This document shows positions 23,999 to 35,275 of a DNA stretch of 64,000 nucleotides, piece by piece. Under the pieces are notes generated by a model. It worked only from the letters and a program-made list of their open reading frames with translations, did no database searches and was not told the origin of the DNA. A program made the position numbers and the translations under genes. The DNA comes from Mytilisepta virgata (taxonomy: Eukaryota; Mollusca; Bivalvia; Mytilida; Mytilidae), in the NCBI GenBank assembly GCA_028015205.1, contig CM051514.1, positions 50,236,150 to 50,300,149 of the forward strand. Reading direction: 5' to 3'. The first letter of the stretch is position 1; each line of letters begins with the position of its first letter.

Positions 23999-24030
23999 AC
24001 TTACCTACAAAGAGAAAATATAAAAAAAAA
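23999..24030 (-). promoter_or_regulatory. Candidate recursive splice site (ratchet point) 1
   Basis: On the minus strand a pyrimidine tract (TTTTTTTTTATATTTTCTCT) runs into TTGTAG, immediately followed by a perfect donor GTAAGT, with no exon between (junction 24005|24004). Juxtaposed acceptor and donor of this form are the signature of zero-nucleotide recursive splicing in long introns. It lies on the same strand as the AMPK gamma-like gene. Confidence 0.45.
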
Positions 24031-25792
24031 TCTATAAAACGATAATTAACATATTATTATGTAACTAAGATATAAATTATTCATAATTAATTATACGTCA
24101 TTAAACAATTCAATAATCAACATATTTTTGAAGTACAAAAAACCTTCCTTGGGAGACCTCTGATATATATACAAAACAAATCCTTTCAGAAAGACAACTC
24201 AAAACTGTCAAAGCTAGTCCTGAAGGACTACATTTTAACAGCTTCAGCAAAAACTAACTATAGAGGTGTCTGCTATGAGAGACCAAACTGCCAAAAAATA
24301 CATTTAAAGTGAAATGTTTTGAAAGACAATCTGTCTTGGAAGTGCATTTTCAATTTAAGAGAAATGTACTATTCAGCCAATTCATACCCCTGAGACAAAA
24401 TATCCTGCAATTTTTCATTGGATTAGAAGAATCAAGAAAAATCACGTCATTTTTCACTGGATTAATAGAAGTTACTCAGAATGTGATTTTCTGTAAGATT
24501 TTTTACCTACACGTAATCATCCTTAAAATCACAACAAAGCTATTACTTTACTGCAACATTGGATTTTAAATGGAGCTTTATGTTGTGAATTCCTCCGAGA
24601 CTATACTTGTTTATTATGCATATAAATTGGTTTATAAAATAAGATGGTGAAAACAATAAATTAGTCATACTATAATACGTGTTTTCTACAATTAGAGCAA
24701 AAATCAATTTACAGTTACGGTAAAATTACATTTAACATAACATTTTAGCAGAAATTTCTACGGAGTTATAAAATCTGTAGAACTACACTGTGCCCATTTT
24801 CTTGTAATTTAACATTACTGTCAAAAGTACATAAAAAACAGCATAGGAATAATCTGATCAAAGTTCATATTCAATTTCTTTTCAAACAATTCCGATCATA
24901 TCCATACAAAACATAAGTTTTTTTCACAGATTTGCCCTCCATTACATAAAAGCACAAAAATGTTAACATTTTTTAACATCATAGAGCAAATTCTGACAGC
25001 ATTTGTTCTGACACATCATTAGGCTACATGGAAATAGATATTTGGGTTCCAAGATGGAGATTAAGGTGTTTTATACTGAATTATCACTATGTGTGTGTTG
25101 AGAAAAAAATTACATGCTAATCCTTCAATTCTGTTTTGTTAAAAAATGAAACATATGTTGCACAGAAAATGCAACAAAAAGATTTGTTAATGTGTCCTTT
25201 ATAAGGTAGAAATAAATAGAGAGCTTGTTATATTCCCTCTTGGGAGATTTACCTCCCCTGGGTAACATATTAATGTTTTTCACCACAGACAGTCGTACAT
25301 TAGAGTTGTAACATATATTATCCATATAAATCTTCCAACTAATTATAGTTTAAATCACTGATACCCTGTTGTCTATTTATTAATTCAGATTGAAATCCAA
25401 CTACATGTGGTTTCAGATTTTTTATATTTGTCCAGGGATCTAAATGGATGCTCAAATATACATCCCATGATCTCCTACAACAAGGGGCTCAAGGGGTCTA
25501 CGTCTTATTTTAGAAATTTCCATGGAACTCATACCTGTTCTAGAGTTGTATAGAGTAAGCAGATGTGTAGAAAGATTACAGAATTTTGACTTTCATTCCA
25601 ACTTCATAGCAAGTCCTGGTTTACAGAATTGTGCACTTAGAATCTTTCAAGTGTGTGTAATAGGCAAAAGTAAAATTACAAGGCATTCTTTCAGTAAAGT
25701 ATAAAATTAATGAAATTTGTATTATGTATTTATTGAGATATTCACAAGAACTAAGCGTGTGTCAAGTTTGGTCAAAATCCCTTGAAGGATTA
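24031..25792. other. AT-rich stretch without supported genes
   Basis: Short low-complexity open frames only, for example at 24309-24569 and 25522-25704, with no recognised motif. Confidence 0.4.
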
Positions 25793-25824
25793 TATCCCCT
25801 CGCAACTTCATTGGGGAGGGGATA
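25793..25824. repeat. Hairpin tail of a tandem-core-type element
   Basis: TATCCCCTCGCAACTTCATT then GGGGAGGGGATA forms a hairpin with complementary ends TATCCCCTC/GAGGGGATA. The preceding GTCAAGTTTGGTCAAAATCC phrase resembles core units of the other hairpin-ended elements. It appears to be a solo end. Confidence 0.45.
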
Positions 25825-26292
25825 AAAAGGACAAATTTAAAATGTAAGGATATGGAGTAACCATACTATAAGACTGAATAAAAATTCTTTTATCTACTAT
25901 AGCAACCATCCCCATCACAAGACAAGCATCAAATGATACAAGAAAGAATGGAGCTTAAAGTGGTTTTATTGTAAAGGCTGTGAAATTTTGTATTCTTAAA
26001 ACAAAAATTCTCATTAAAATATGAAAATAGAACCCAACACAAATAAATGAACCCACATTATTACATTGATTGTTATGAAATACTGGGATTTCGAATGTAA
26101 TCAAATTCGATAATTCACCCAGTGAAATATCAAGTCATATTTCACTCTATGAATTGAAGTAATAATAGCCGTCGCCCAACAACGTTGCTATATACAGGTC
26201 AACGTGTAGTTACATAAAAACATAATCCCTTGTATTTTCTCGTTAAATCTTATGAATACATGGAATATGTCAATGTAATAAACAGAATAAAC
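25825..26292. other. AT-rich stretch without recognised features
   Basis: Contains a small imperfect inverted repeat around 26095-26160 and nothing else that I recognise. Confidence 0.35.
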
Positions 26293-26432
26293 AATCTTGA
26301 AATTTGAATACCAAAAATCTACAGACTCATGACCGAAAAAACTAATAATTCACTCATGCACTATATATACACATTCGTGAATTAATGTTCGGTAACTGGT
26401 TGTAGATTTGTAGGTATTCAAATGTCAAGATT
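26293..26432. repeat. 140-bp palindromic MITE
   Basis: Left end AATCTTGAAATTTGAATACC and right end GGTATTCAAATGTCAAGATT are inverted repeats with one mismatch and complementarity continues inward (AAATCTACA/TGTAGATTT, then ACCGAA/TTCGGT). Confidence 0.75.
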
Positions 26433-27070
26433 ACTTATACTAGAATTTTTTATAAATTGGCATCTTATACAACTACTTCACAGTATGTATCACAAGGTAA
26501 CACTACTCATAATTAGTACAGTATTAATGATACAGGTAATAAATACAGTATTTTCTGTTTGAATAACAAAGTCAAACAAAATGATAAATATTTACATCTG
26601 TATTTGAACTGAATATCAAGTACCATACTTACTCTAATGGTTCAACACTAAAATACACTTGTCTTTTTTTAAGGAAATTGGAAAATCGTTGAAAAATTTT
26701 AAATTTTGTCTTTCCGTCCTCATCATTGTCATTTTTTGACTCCATAAGATCGACCTGGTCAATGTACTTTAAGAATAGGCAATCAACATAATGGGTCATA
26801 CTTGTGTTATTGTTAGTTCATTTTACTTCCAGGAATTTATCTTTTTGTACCTTTAAATAGTTGCATTAATGTTGAAGATGAAAACAGTAGCAAACTTCAA
26901 ACTTGACAAATATGCAATATGTGATCTGGATTAACCATATGAATCTTAATACTCTATACTGACTTATAATACTTCAAATTCTATCAACATTTATTATTTT
27001 AATAGATTAAGGCACTAATTGTCCATGGACTTGTTTTATATGTATACTGATATATATACAATAAATCGAA
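26433..27070. other. AT-rich stretch without recognised features
   Basis: No supported gene or repeat on either strand. Confidence 0.35.
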
Positions 27071-28340
27071 CAGCGTTCCGAAGTCCCCCGCCGCTAGAGC
27101 ATCAGAAACCCTTGGACAAGTGAAACATAACAAAATTTTCTCAAAGAGAGAGAATAGAAGGACAAACAATTTGTGGTTATTGCTAAAGTTTTTTACAAGT
27201 TAATGAGTGGTATGAAGACATTTATACAATATCGGTATAGTGCTGAAATCTTATTTTACCATGTGTATTGAGAATTTATAAAAATGTACATTTACTCCTT
27301 TTCAATAAACAGAAATGCTTTGATCAAAAGTATTCCGCCTAACAAACTCTTAAAGACAGTATTTTTCAATTTTATAAGTTTCGATAGGAGTTTATGTATA
27401 AAACCTCCCTTTAGGTCCAAGTGTATAAATATTATTCCAATGCAAGGAGAATATAAATTTTCTAGAACACTTAGATGAACATTTTGTCAATTTTCAAAGT
27501 TATTAAGGGGCATAACTCCTACAAAAATATTTCGACATGACTCATCTTCGAACTCCCTTGAGGTATCATTGAGTTAAAGCTACTGTATAAATATTATCCA
27601 AATCGGTCCAGAAATAAATTTGCTAGAGCGCTTACATGAAAATTTTGTCAATTTTCTAAGTTATTAAGGGGCATAACTCCTACAAAAATATTTCGACATG
27701 ACTCATCTTCGAACTCCCTTGAGGTATTATTGAGTTAAAGCTACTGTATAAATATTATCCAAATCGGTCAAGAAATAAATTTGCTAGAGCGCTTACATGA
27801 AAATTTTGTCAATTTTCTAAGTTATTAAGGGGCATAACTCCTACAAAAATATTTCGACATGACTCATCTTCGAACTCCCTTGAGGTATTATTGAGTTAAA
27901 GCTACTGTATAAATATTATCCAAATCGGTCAAGAAATAAATTTGCTAGAGCGCTTACATGAAAATTTTGTCAATTTTCTAAGTTATTAAGGGGCATAACT
28001 CCTACAAAAATATTTCGACATGACTCATCTTCGAACTCCCTTGAGGTATTATTGAGTTAAAGCTACTGTATAAATATTATCCAAATCGGTCAAGAAATAA
28101 ATTTGCTAGAGCGCTTACATGAAAATTTTGTCAATTTTCTAAGTTATTAAGGGGCATAACTCCTACAAAAATATTTCGACATGACTCATCTTCGAACTCC
28201 CTTGAGGTATCATTGAGTTAAAGCTACTGTATAAATATTATCCAAATCGGTCAAGAAATAAATTTGCTAGAGCGCTTACAAGGTGGACGGACGGACGCCC
28301 GGCATTACCATATCCCCCGCATCGCGTTGCCGCGGGGGAC
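27071..28340 (+). mobile_element. Tandem-core element with 161-bp units and GC-rich hairpin tail
   Basis: The head carries GTCCCCCGCC (27083-27092). The tail ATCCCCCGCATCGCGTTGCC then GCGGGGGAC (ending 28340) is a hairpin whose end is the inverse of the head motif. The interior has one diverged unit, then five 161-bp units; landmark GCTTACATGAAAATTTTGTC recurs at exactly 161-bp spacing (cores near 27631, 27792, 27953, 28114, 28275) with very few differences. The last unit leads into GGACGGACGGACGCC. Tandem ~160-bp cores plus an ACGG tract is the published description of pearl-type elements, as I recall it. The family call is inference. Confidence 0.8.
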
Positions 28341-28359
28341 AAAAAAAAATTCAGAGTGA

Positions 28360-28640
28360 GACTAACACAGCAGACTAGAACATCATAGCCATGTGCACAT
28401 GGACACATGAGGATCTAACAAGGTGTGTACCTAACATGTCAAAATTTCCAGTTCCAAAGGGCCATTACTCAGGAAACAAAATGGAGTTGTGTGTATTACT
28501 ATCAATTTAGCAAATCATGGTCATTTACTTAGTCAAGTTTCATTAGGATTGGGGAAAGTTGGTCCGGAAAGACAGATGGACACACCGATTCCCATGTACT
28601 GCCCCACATCCTCCCTCAACTTCTTTGACAATATTATACA
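28360..28640 (+). repeat. Single diverged core unit of a related element
   Basis: The phrases CCAAAGGGCCATTACTCAGG, TCAAGTTTCATTAGGATTGG, and GGTCCGGAAAGACAGATGGA then CACACC are in the style of bivalve tandem-core elements. No clear termini are seen. Confidence 0.35.
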
Positions 28641-29989
28641 TACCATTGTTCATTTCCAAATCTATTGACCATTATCATGTAATTTAAATTAGAATATAAC
28701 AGCCTTGTTGGAGAGTCGAAAATATACTTCAGCCCCTTTAAATGGAGTTAAACATGTGCTAAACACTCACATACACATACCTGTCTATCATATACTTGTA
28801 GGTAAGGACAAAAATATCGTCTATCGTTAACTAACATTGTTGTCAAATGCCATTAATTTATATTTTCAGTTATATAACAAATTCCTGATTTACAGAATTT
28901 AGAGTTCCCGAAGGAGTAAACGAGAGGAAAGGGGAGAGGGATTTGGTGTCAAATTCCAATCTTTTACTATGATAAAAATAAAATATCTATTTTTGAAGAA
29001 TTTTTATTAGGTCATGCATAAATCAGACATTTCATAAAATTCAATAAAATATATTTAACCTACCTCAGAATATTTACGAAATCTGAATTAAAATTCCTTT
29101 GTCAATATCTGCTGTTAGAATCTACCACGACAGCTGATTGTTCCATATGTGTTTATAGTTGTAGATTCAAGACAAGTATGACAAAAGAAACTCTACACCT
29201 TCGATCACCGACCTGTGGTGGTTACATACTCTGCTGGTTTGACTACGTGTACGCTTTCATTTATAGCTAATTCTTGTTACACAGGTGATTCATTAAAGCA
29301 TGAAAGTACTGCTGTTATTTACATAAATGATCTCTCAATGAAGAATTATATGGTAGTTTAACAAGTCTCTATAATTCCCATTAGAAGGTAAAACCTTATA
29401 AAAGGTTCAGTTGTAAAGAGCTGTGTTGTGCAGTGGTAAAAATAGGCAATAATCTATATGAAAAATTATCGAATTGACTCTATGAGTAACTAATGCTTCA
29501 AAGCTGTACAAATAGTAAAGGATTAAGGCCTTTTTAATGACCTGGAGCACGAATTGTTCATTATGGTTAGAAATTTAAGCCAGGATGATTCACCTAATAT
29601 TTAACCTTTCCTTGACCAAACAGCCCTGAGCAGGAATTTATATGATTTGAATAGTTTAAAACAAATATATATTTAAAACAGCTATTCCTCATATGTGTGT
29701 TTGAATTGAATGTCAATTTTTACATTGAAAATTTAAGTGTCAAAGTCTTTAGGTGACTTTAACATGAAGAACAACAATAACAAAAGCATCTTTCCAAATT
29801 CTTTGCTTTGACTTTTGTTTTATGAAAGGGTGCAGAACTAATCCACTATTCCTCTTCTTTCATATTCCAGCCTGCTTATCTCTCACAATTGCATAACAAT
29901 TTATAATTGTAAATACTCTCATTACTATATTTTATTTTAATCCAAGTTTGAAGGTAATCATCAAGGGCTTTAGACATATCCAGGTAAAT
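28641..29989. other. AT-rich stretch without supported genes
   Basis: No exon, RNA gene or repeat recognised. A plus-strand ATACTTGTAG|GTAAGG near 28793-28805 resembles juxtaposed splice sites, but its pyrimidine tract is poor. Confidence 0.4.
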
Positions 29990-30095
29990 GTACACTGACC
30001 TATGAATTTGAGGGCCTCAAGGTAGATTAGTTTGTACTAACTGTGCTACCCTCTTGAAATAACGTATTATTATTATATTATTATTATTATTAATT
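29990..30095 (+). repeat. Probable retroelement 3' end with ATT tail
   Basis: TGTGCTACCCTCTTGAAATA is followed by ACGT and a run of ATT trinucleotides to about 30092, typical of a LINE or SINE-like 3' terminus. No coding remnant is present. Confidence 0.45.
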
Positions 30096-30623
30096 GAGAT
30101 TGATATAATTTAAAGCTGAGTCATGCCTTAATCCAATAGTTTCAGGCATTAGTATGGTAAAACCTGTTTTAGGACTAGTATGAATTATACCTGACTAGCC
30201 TAATCAGTCTAGAATAAATTTCCTTATTCTAAAGATCAACATTGTTTTAGTCAACTAAATGTTTGTTGTAAGAAAACTACTTTGTGAAAAAGCTTTTGAT
30301 ATTCATGCAAGACGATATCCAATACCCCCTCCCCCATATAACAATGTTCAAATGTCCAACCATCCCTTAATCTTGTAAAGTTCTCTACTATTATCCTCAT
30401 TAATTTTACATGGAATACTGTCTGTTTCTGATTACATTATAGACTTGTAATAACTTATTTTATCTAATAGGTACTTCTCTGCTATTATCCTCAGAGTACA
30501 TGGAATACTGTCTGTTTCTGATTACATTATAGACTTGTAATAACTTATTTTATCTAATAGGTACTTCTCTGCTATTATCCTCAGAGTACATGGAATACTG
30601 TCTGTTTCTGATTACATTATAGA

Positions 30624-30970
30624 CTTTTATTAACCAGTTAGGGTAAAATACGTTAAAAATGCCTTATCTTTATGAGCAAAATGAATGCATTACAGCAGGG
30701 CCATTACAGCATTTTGTTCATAATAACCGGGCCATTACAGAATTTTTTTCATAATAACCGGTTATTACGGCTTTTTCAAAATGGCTGCTTTTTTTAATAC
30801 TCCACTTGGAAATTTCAGGATGAGCAAACTAGAACATTTTAAAACATATTTTTGAAAAAAACTATCCGAAATTAATCTTTAAAACTGTTCTCACAGGTTT
30901 TGCTTACTTACCACTATATTTGTGCTATTCGGATTAATGCAAATGCTATATACAAACTGGTTAATAAAAG
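30624..30970. mobile_element. Insertion with 16-bp inverted termini
   Basis: CTTTTATTAACCAGTT (30624-30639) is the exact inverse of AACTGGTTAATAAAAG (30955-30970). The interior repeats GGGCCATTACAG and AATAACCGG phrases. It adjoins the foldback at 30971-31153, and the two together form the insertion into the 90-bp array. Confidence 0.6.
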
Positions 30971-31153
30971 TATTAAGAAATGGGTGTTTTCATAATGGCC
31001 CTGTTATATGTCCTCGGTCTGTAATAATGGCCTTCTGATGCTGTAATGGCCCTCGGCGTTGCCTCGGGCCATTACAGCAACCCTCAGGCCATTATTACAG
31101 ACCTTGGACATATAACAGGGCCATTATGAAAACACCCATTCATTAATACTATA
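30971..31153. repeat. Long hairpin (foldback), ~80-bp arms
   Basis: The left arm (AAATGGGTGTTTTCATAATG, GCCCTGTTATATGTCC, CTGTAATAATGGCC, GCTGTAATGGCCC) is inverted in the right arm (GGGCCATTACAGC, GGCCATTATTACAG, GGACATATAACAGGGC, CATTATGAAAACACCCATT). The apical loop is about 13 nt (TCGGCGTTGCCTC). Mismatches are few. Confidence 0.9.
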
Positions 31154-31253
31154 GTAATAACTTATTTTATCTAATAGGTACTTCTCTGCTATTATCCTCA
31201 GAGTACATGGAATACTGTCTGTTTCTGATTACATTATAGACTTGTATTTTATC

Positions 31254-31874
31254 TAATAAGTACTAACTATTAGTGAGAACAAAGACTTTGTGATGATGAA
31301 CCTTCCATCAAATTGATAAATTACCTTACATATTTTTAAAATTTGTGTTTGAAGTTATACTGGTATAAGTAATCAATCATTGTTTCATTTTTTTCCCCTA
31401 AAACAAAGATTCATCTTTTCAAATGATCTCTCTGTGTCTATGTGTGTGTTTTTTCTTCTTTTTTTTGAATTTGAGAAAGTTCAGTATTAAATACATGTAC
31501 AATCAAAGTGCACTGAAGGAACCAGAAGTAACTTAAACATCCTTTGTGGACAGATTTTCTTTATACAGAAGTTAATTTTACACATTTTTTATATGGCAGT
31601 GATATTTTCACAGTCCCCTAAATAAGAATTTACTATGTACAGTCTTTTAAACCAGGCTTAAAGAGGGTTTGTTGTGTGTAAGCTATTATTTTGGGACCAA
31701 CACATTGAGTTAAGATTTGGCACAGTAAGAGTAAGCTGTACCGAAGATATATCTCTACACATTTCTACCCATACTGACATACTAAAATGTTGACAAACAT
31801 GGCAGCATGTTCAATCAATCCACATGACAATATATTTCATAACCATGCACACTTGCTCAAGGAAACATGTAAAA
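31254..31874. other. AT-rich stretch without supported genes
   Basis: No recognised feature. Confidence 0.35.
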
Positions 31875-32735
31875 CTAGAACTGTCCTGAAAGGGACTAAT
31901 ACCCCCCAGCAGTAACATGTCTGTTTTGAAGCCTACACAATGTTCAAATCATCATATTTTTCAAATAACTTGCTCAAACAGAAAATACTGAAAATATGCA
32001 CTTCTCCATATTGTGATCTAACAATTCATAAAGTTTCATGAGAATCATGCAAGTAATGTAGGAGGAGTTGCAGACAACACATGGAACGAAGTTTTGTTAA
32101 AAAACGCCTAAGTCTAAACAGCTATATCTTTTACATTTCTTGTCCAAACAAAAAATCCTGATAATATGCACATCTTCATTATGTGATCTAAGAATTCACA
32201 AAATTTCATGAGAATCCTGCAAGTAATGTAGGAGGAGTTGCTGACAACACATGAAACGAAGTTTTGTTAAAAAATGCCTAAATCCAAACAGCCATATCTT
32301 TTATATTTCTTGTCCAAACAAAAAATCCTGATAATATGCACATCTTCATTATGTGATCTAAGAATTCACAAAATTTCATGAGAATCCTGCAAGTAATGTA
32401 GGAGGAGTTGCTGACAACACATGAAACAAAGTTTTGTTAAAAAATGCCTAAATCCAAACAGCCATATCTTTTATATTTCTTGTCCAAACAAAAAATCCTG
32501 ATAATATGCACATCTTCATTATGTGATCTAAGAATTCACAAAATTTCATGAGAATCCTGCAAGTAATGTAGGAGGAGTTGCTGACAACACATGGAATGAA
32601 GTTTTGTTAAAAAATGCCTCAGTCCAAACAGTCATATCTTTTACATTTCTTGTCCAAACAGAAAATCACATCTCCGTAATGTGATCTACCATCCCATAAA
32701 GTTTCATGAGAATCCTACAAGAAATATATTGATAT
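31875..32735 (+). mobile_element. Tandem-core element, 170-bp units
   Basis: The head CTGTCCTGAAAGGGACTAAT contains a short inverted repeat. Units then recur at exactly 170 bp (GGAGGAGTTG at 32061, 32231, 32401, 32571) with landmarks CCATATCTTTTATATTTCTT, CACATCTTCATTATGTGATC and TTTCATGAGAATCCTGCAAG. Unlike its neighbours it has no ACGG tract or hairpin tail; the right end seems lost, and a LINE-like 3' end begins at about 32820. Confidence 0.75.
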
Positions 32736-32819
32736 ATGCAAGTTTTCTTTAGTTATTATTTCCTTATACAATTTTCAATCATATTAATAGTTTACAATAA
32801 CATTCATTATCCTTGTTTA

Positions 32820-32913
32820 ATCTTCATTTGTATTCTGTTCAACATTGATTATATTTGATAGTCATGCTGAGTAATGGGCTCCGTGATTGGAAAATAAAAG
32901 ATCTGTATCTGTA
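32820..32913 (+). repeat. Probable LINE 3' end with ATCTGT tail
   Basis: CTGAGTAATGGGCTCCGTGA is followed by AATAAAAG and then ATCTGTATCTGTATC. Hexanucleotide tails after a polyadenylation-like signal are common in CR1/L2-type LINEs. Only the terminus remains. Confidence 0.5.
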
Positions 32914-32930
32914 TCATCCAATATCCTCAC

Positions 32931-33205
32931 ATGACAACATCCAAAATCAAAACATGACAACATCCAAAATCAAAACATGAAAAAATCCCATTTCCCCACA
33001 TGACAACATCCAAAATCAAAACATGAAAAAATCCCATTTCCCCACATGACAACATCCAAAATCAAAACATGACAAAATCCCATTTCCCCACATGACAATA
33101 TCCAAAATCAAAACATGACAAAATCCCATTTCCCCACATGACAATATCCAAAAATAAAACATGAAAAAATCCAATTTCCCCACATGACAATATCTAATAT
33201 CCACA
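32931..33205. repeat. 46-bp tandem repeat, about 5-6 copies
   Basis: The unit is ATGACAACATCCAAAATCAA, AACATGAAAAAATCCCATTT, CCCCAC. The first copies are shortened. The repetitive minus-strand open frame here is an artefact. Confidence 0.85.
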
Positions 33206-33211
33206 TAAAAC

Positions 33212-34348
33212 GAAATACTGTGAGCAAAGCTCACTTATTGATACCCCCGCACCCCCTATCACAAGGAATGGCAAAGTCAATGTTTTGCTATGGAAAACAT
33301 AAAAAGTTTGTCAGATCAAAATCTAAAATAGGAGGTGCACTATGGCATCATGTAATAAAGATCCTCTGAAAGTCTCATGGAATTCCCTTTAGTGGTTTAG
33401 GAGGAGTTGCGGATGGCATACTGGTACCCCCTATCACAATGAATGGCAAAGTCCATGTGTTGGTATGGAAAACCCCAAATGTTGGTCAGATCAAAATATA
33501 AAATAGGAGGTGCACTACAGCATCATGTAATAAAGATCCTCTGAAAGTTTCATCAAATTCCATTCAGTGGTTAAGGAGGAGTTGCGGATGGCATCATGGT
33601 ACCCCTATCACAATGAATGTCAAAGTCCATGTTTTGGTATGGGTAACCCCAAATATTCATCGGATCAAAATCTAAAATAGGAGGTGCACTATGGCATCAT
33701 GTAATAACGATCCTCTGAAAGTTTCATCAAATTCCATACAGTGGTTTAGGAGGAGTTGCGGATGGCATCATGGTACCCCTATCAATGTCAATGTCCATGT
33801 TTTGGTATGGGTAACCCCAAATATTCATCAGATCAAAATCTAAAATCGGAGGTGCACTATGGCATCATGTAATAAAGATCATCTGAAAGTTTCATCAAAT
33901 TCCATTTAGTGGTTTAGAAGGAGTTGCGGATGGCATCATGGTACCCCTATCCCAATGAATGTCAAAGTCCATGTTTTGGTATGGGTAACCCCAAATATTC
34001 ATCAGATCAAAATCTAAAATAGGAGGTGCAATATGGCATCATGTAATAAAGATCCTCTGAAAGTTTCATTAAATTCCATACAGTTGTTTAGGAGGAGTTG
34101 CGGATGGCATCATGGTACCCCCTATCAAATTGAAAGTCAAAGTCCATGTTTTTCTATGGGAAACCCCAAAAATTGGTCCGATCAAATTCTAAAATAGGAG
34201 GTGCACAATGCCATCATGGGATGAAGATTCTCTGAAAGTTTCATCAAATTCCATTCAGTAGTTTAGGAGGAGTTGCGGATACAAAGGTCGGACGGACGGA
34301 CACAACGAATACTATATACCCCGCTTTTTTCAAAAGCGGGTGTATAAT
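33212..34348 (+). mobile_element. Tandem-core element, ~174-bp units, hairpins at both ends
   Basis: The head has the palindrome GTGAGCAAAGCTCAC (33220-33234) followed by TACCCCCGCACC. The tail has TACCCCGCTTTTTTCAAAAG then CGGGTGTATA, another hairpin. Six units spaced roughly 170-176 bp carry GGAGGTGCACTATGGCATCA, TCCTCTGAAAGTTTCATCAA and TTTAGGAGGAGTTGCGGATG. The array ends in GGTCGGACGGACGGACAC. No ORF spans it meaningfully. Confidence 0.8.
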
Positions 34349-35064
34349 AATGTCCAATTTCCAGAAAATACAGTATGAGGAAAATGGTACATCACCACAC
34401 TTGACACAAAATAAGTACATTTTTGCCATGTTCAACTGCCGATCTGTCAATGTTTGCCAATTAAACACTATCATGTGTGATGATGAACCTTTGACCATAT
34501 CAAAGATATACAGTCAGTCAACAAAAAATCGATTTAAGAATTTCATTGTATCAAAACCATTAAATCATTTGAGTGTTGTAAAAATCACGATTTCCTGATT
34601 AAAACGACATTAATTACCAATTAATTATCATTACATTTTCAAGTAAATAAACTATGAACTTAACAAGATTGATTACTGAACAAAAGATTATTGGAATACT
34701 ACAACATTTCATAATGACAAAAATCCATTACATGAGGTAAGGTTTCCAGACATTAATAGACAATAATGAAAGAATAATAGGTTCTACCACAAGAGTGTTA
34801 CAAAAGATCCTGTATGCTTTCAACAAACTGTTATAAATTCTGTCTTTTCAAAAGGGCTGCACAAGAGACCAGAATAAGATGCAGAATTTAAAACTGAATG
34901 TAAGACCCTGAATTTCTTATGTTAACTCTAATTTTTCCTACAGAGTATAGCAAAACCTTGCAATTCCCTGGGCCAACTTCTGTTGTAATGCCAAGAAGCC
35001 ATCGCTAGTTTGAATACAACAAAACTATGACATTTGACAAGACAACTAGGCAAAGAAAAAAAAA
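34349..35064. other. AT-rich stretch without supported genes
   Basis: Open frames on both strands overlap the end of the preceding element; none is supported. Confidence 0.4.
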
Positions 35065-35275
35065 AATCTGTTTCTGGTTTTTTTTTGTTTGAAATATTTA
35101 TGGATTTGTAGGGCATCGGAGAGCGAGGCGATTCTAGTAAAAAAACTGGTGACGGAAATGTCGAAAATCTGTTTTTTTTGTTTTTGGACGCTATAAATAA
35201 ATAAGGGTCTGCAGGGCAAAAATAGGGACGGTCGGGTTACCAAAAACACAGAATTGTTTTTTAGGCCTAATCTAT
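35065..35275. repeat. CpG-bearing interspersed repeat
   Basis: A block richer in CpG than its surroundings (GCATCGGAGAGCGAGGCGAT, GGACGCTATAAATAAATAAG, GGGACGGTCGGGTTACC). Its minus-strand translation (RPSLFLPCRPLFIYSVQKQK) has the feel of repeat-derived frames in mollusc gene sets. The class is unknown. Confidence 0.4.

Larger units (their letters stand above)
30380..31250. repeat. 90-bp direct repeat array interrupted by an insertion
   Basis: Units beginning GTACTTCTCTGCTATTATCC start at 30471 and 30561, exactly 90 bp apart. A diverged unit precedes them and another unit resumes at 31178. The sequence between about 30624 and 31153 interrupts the array inside a unit: CATTATAGACTT stops at 30626 and TAATAACTTATTTTATC resumes at 31154. 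Confidence 0.8.

Noticed and set aside
28785..28810. Plus-strand TTGTAG|GTAAGG
   Set aside because: Resembles juxtaposed splice sites, but the pyrimidine tract is poor and the donor is not the exact consensus; shows that chance matches do occur.
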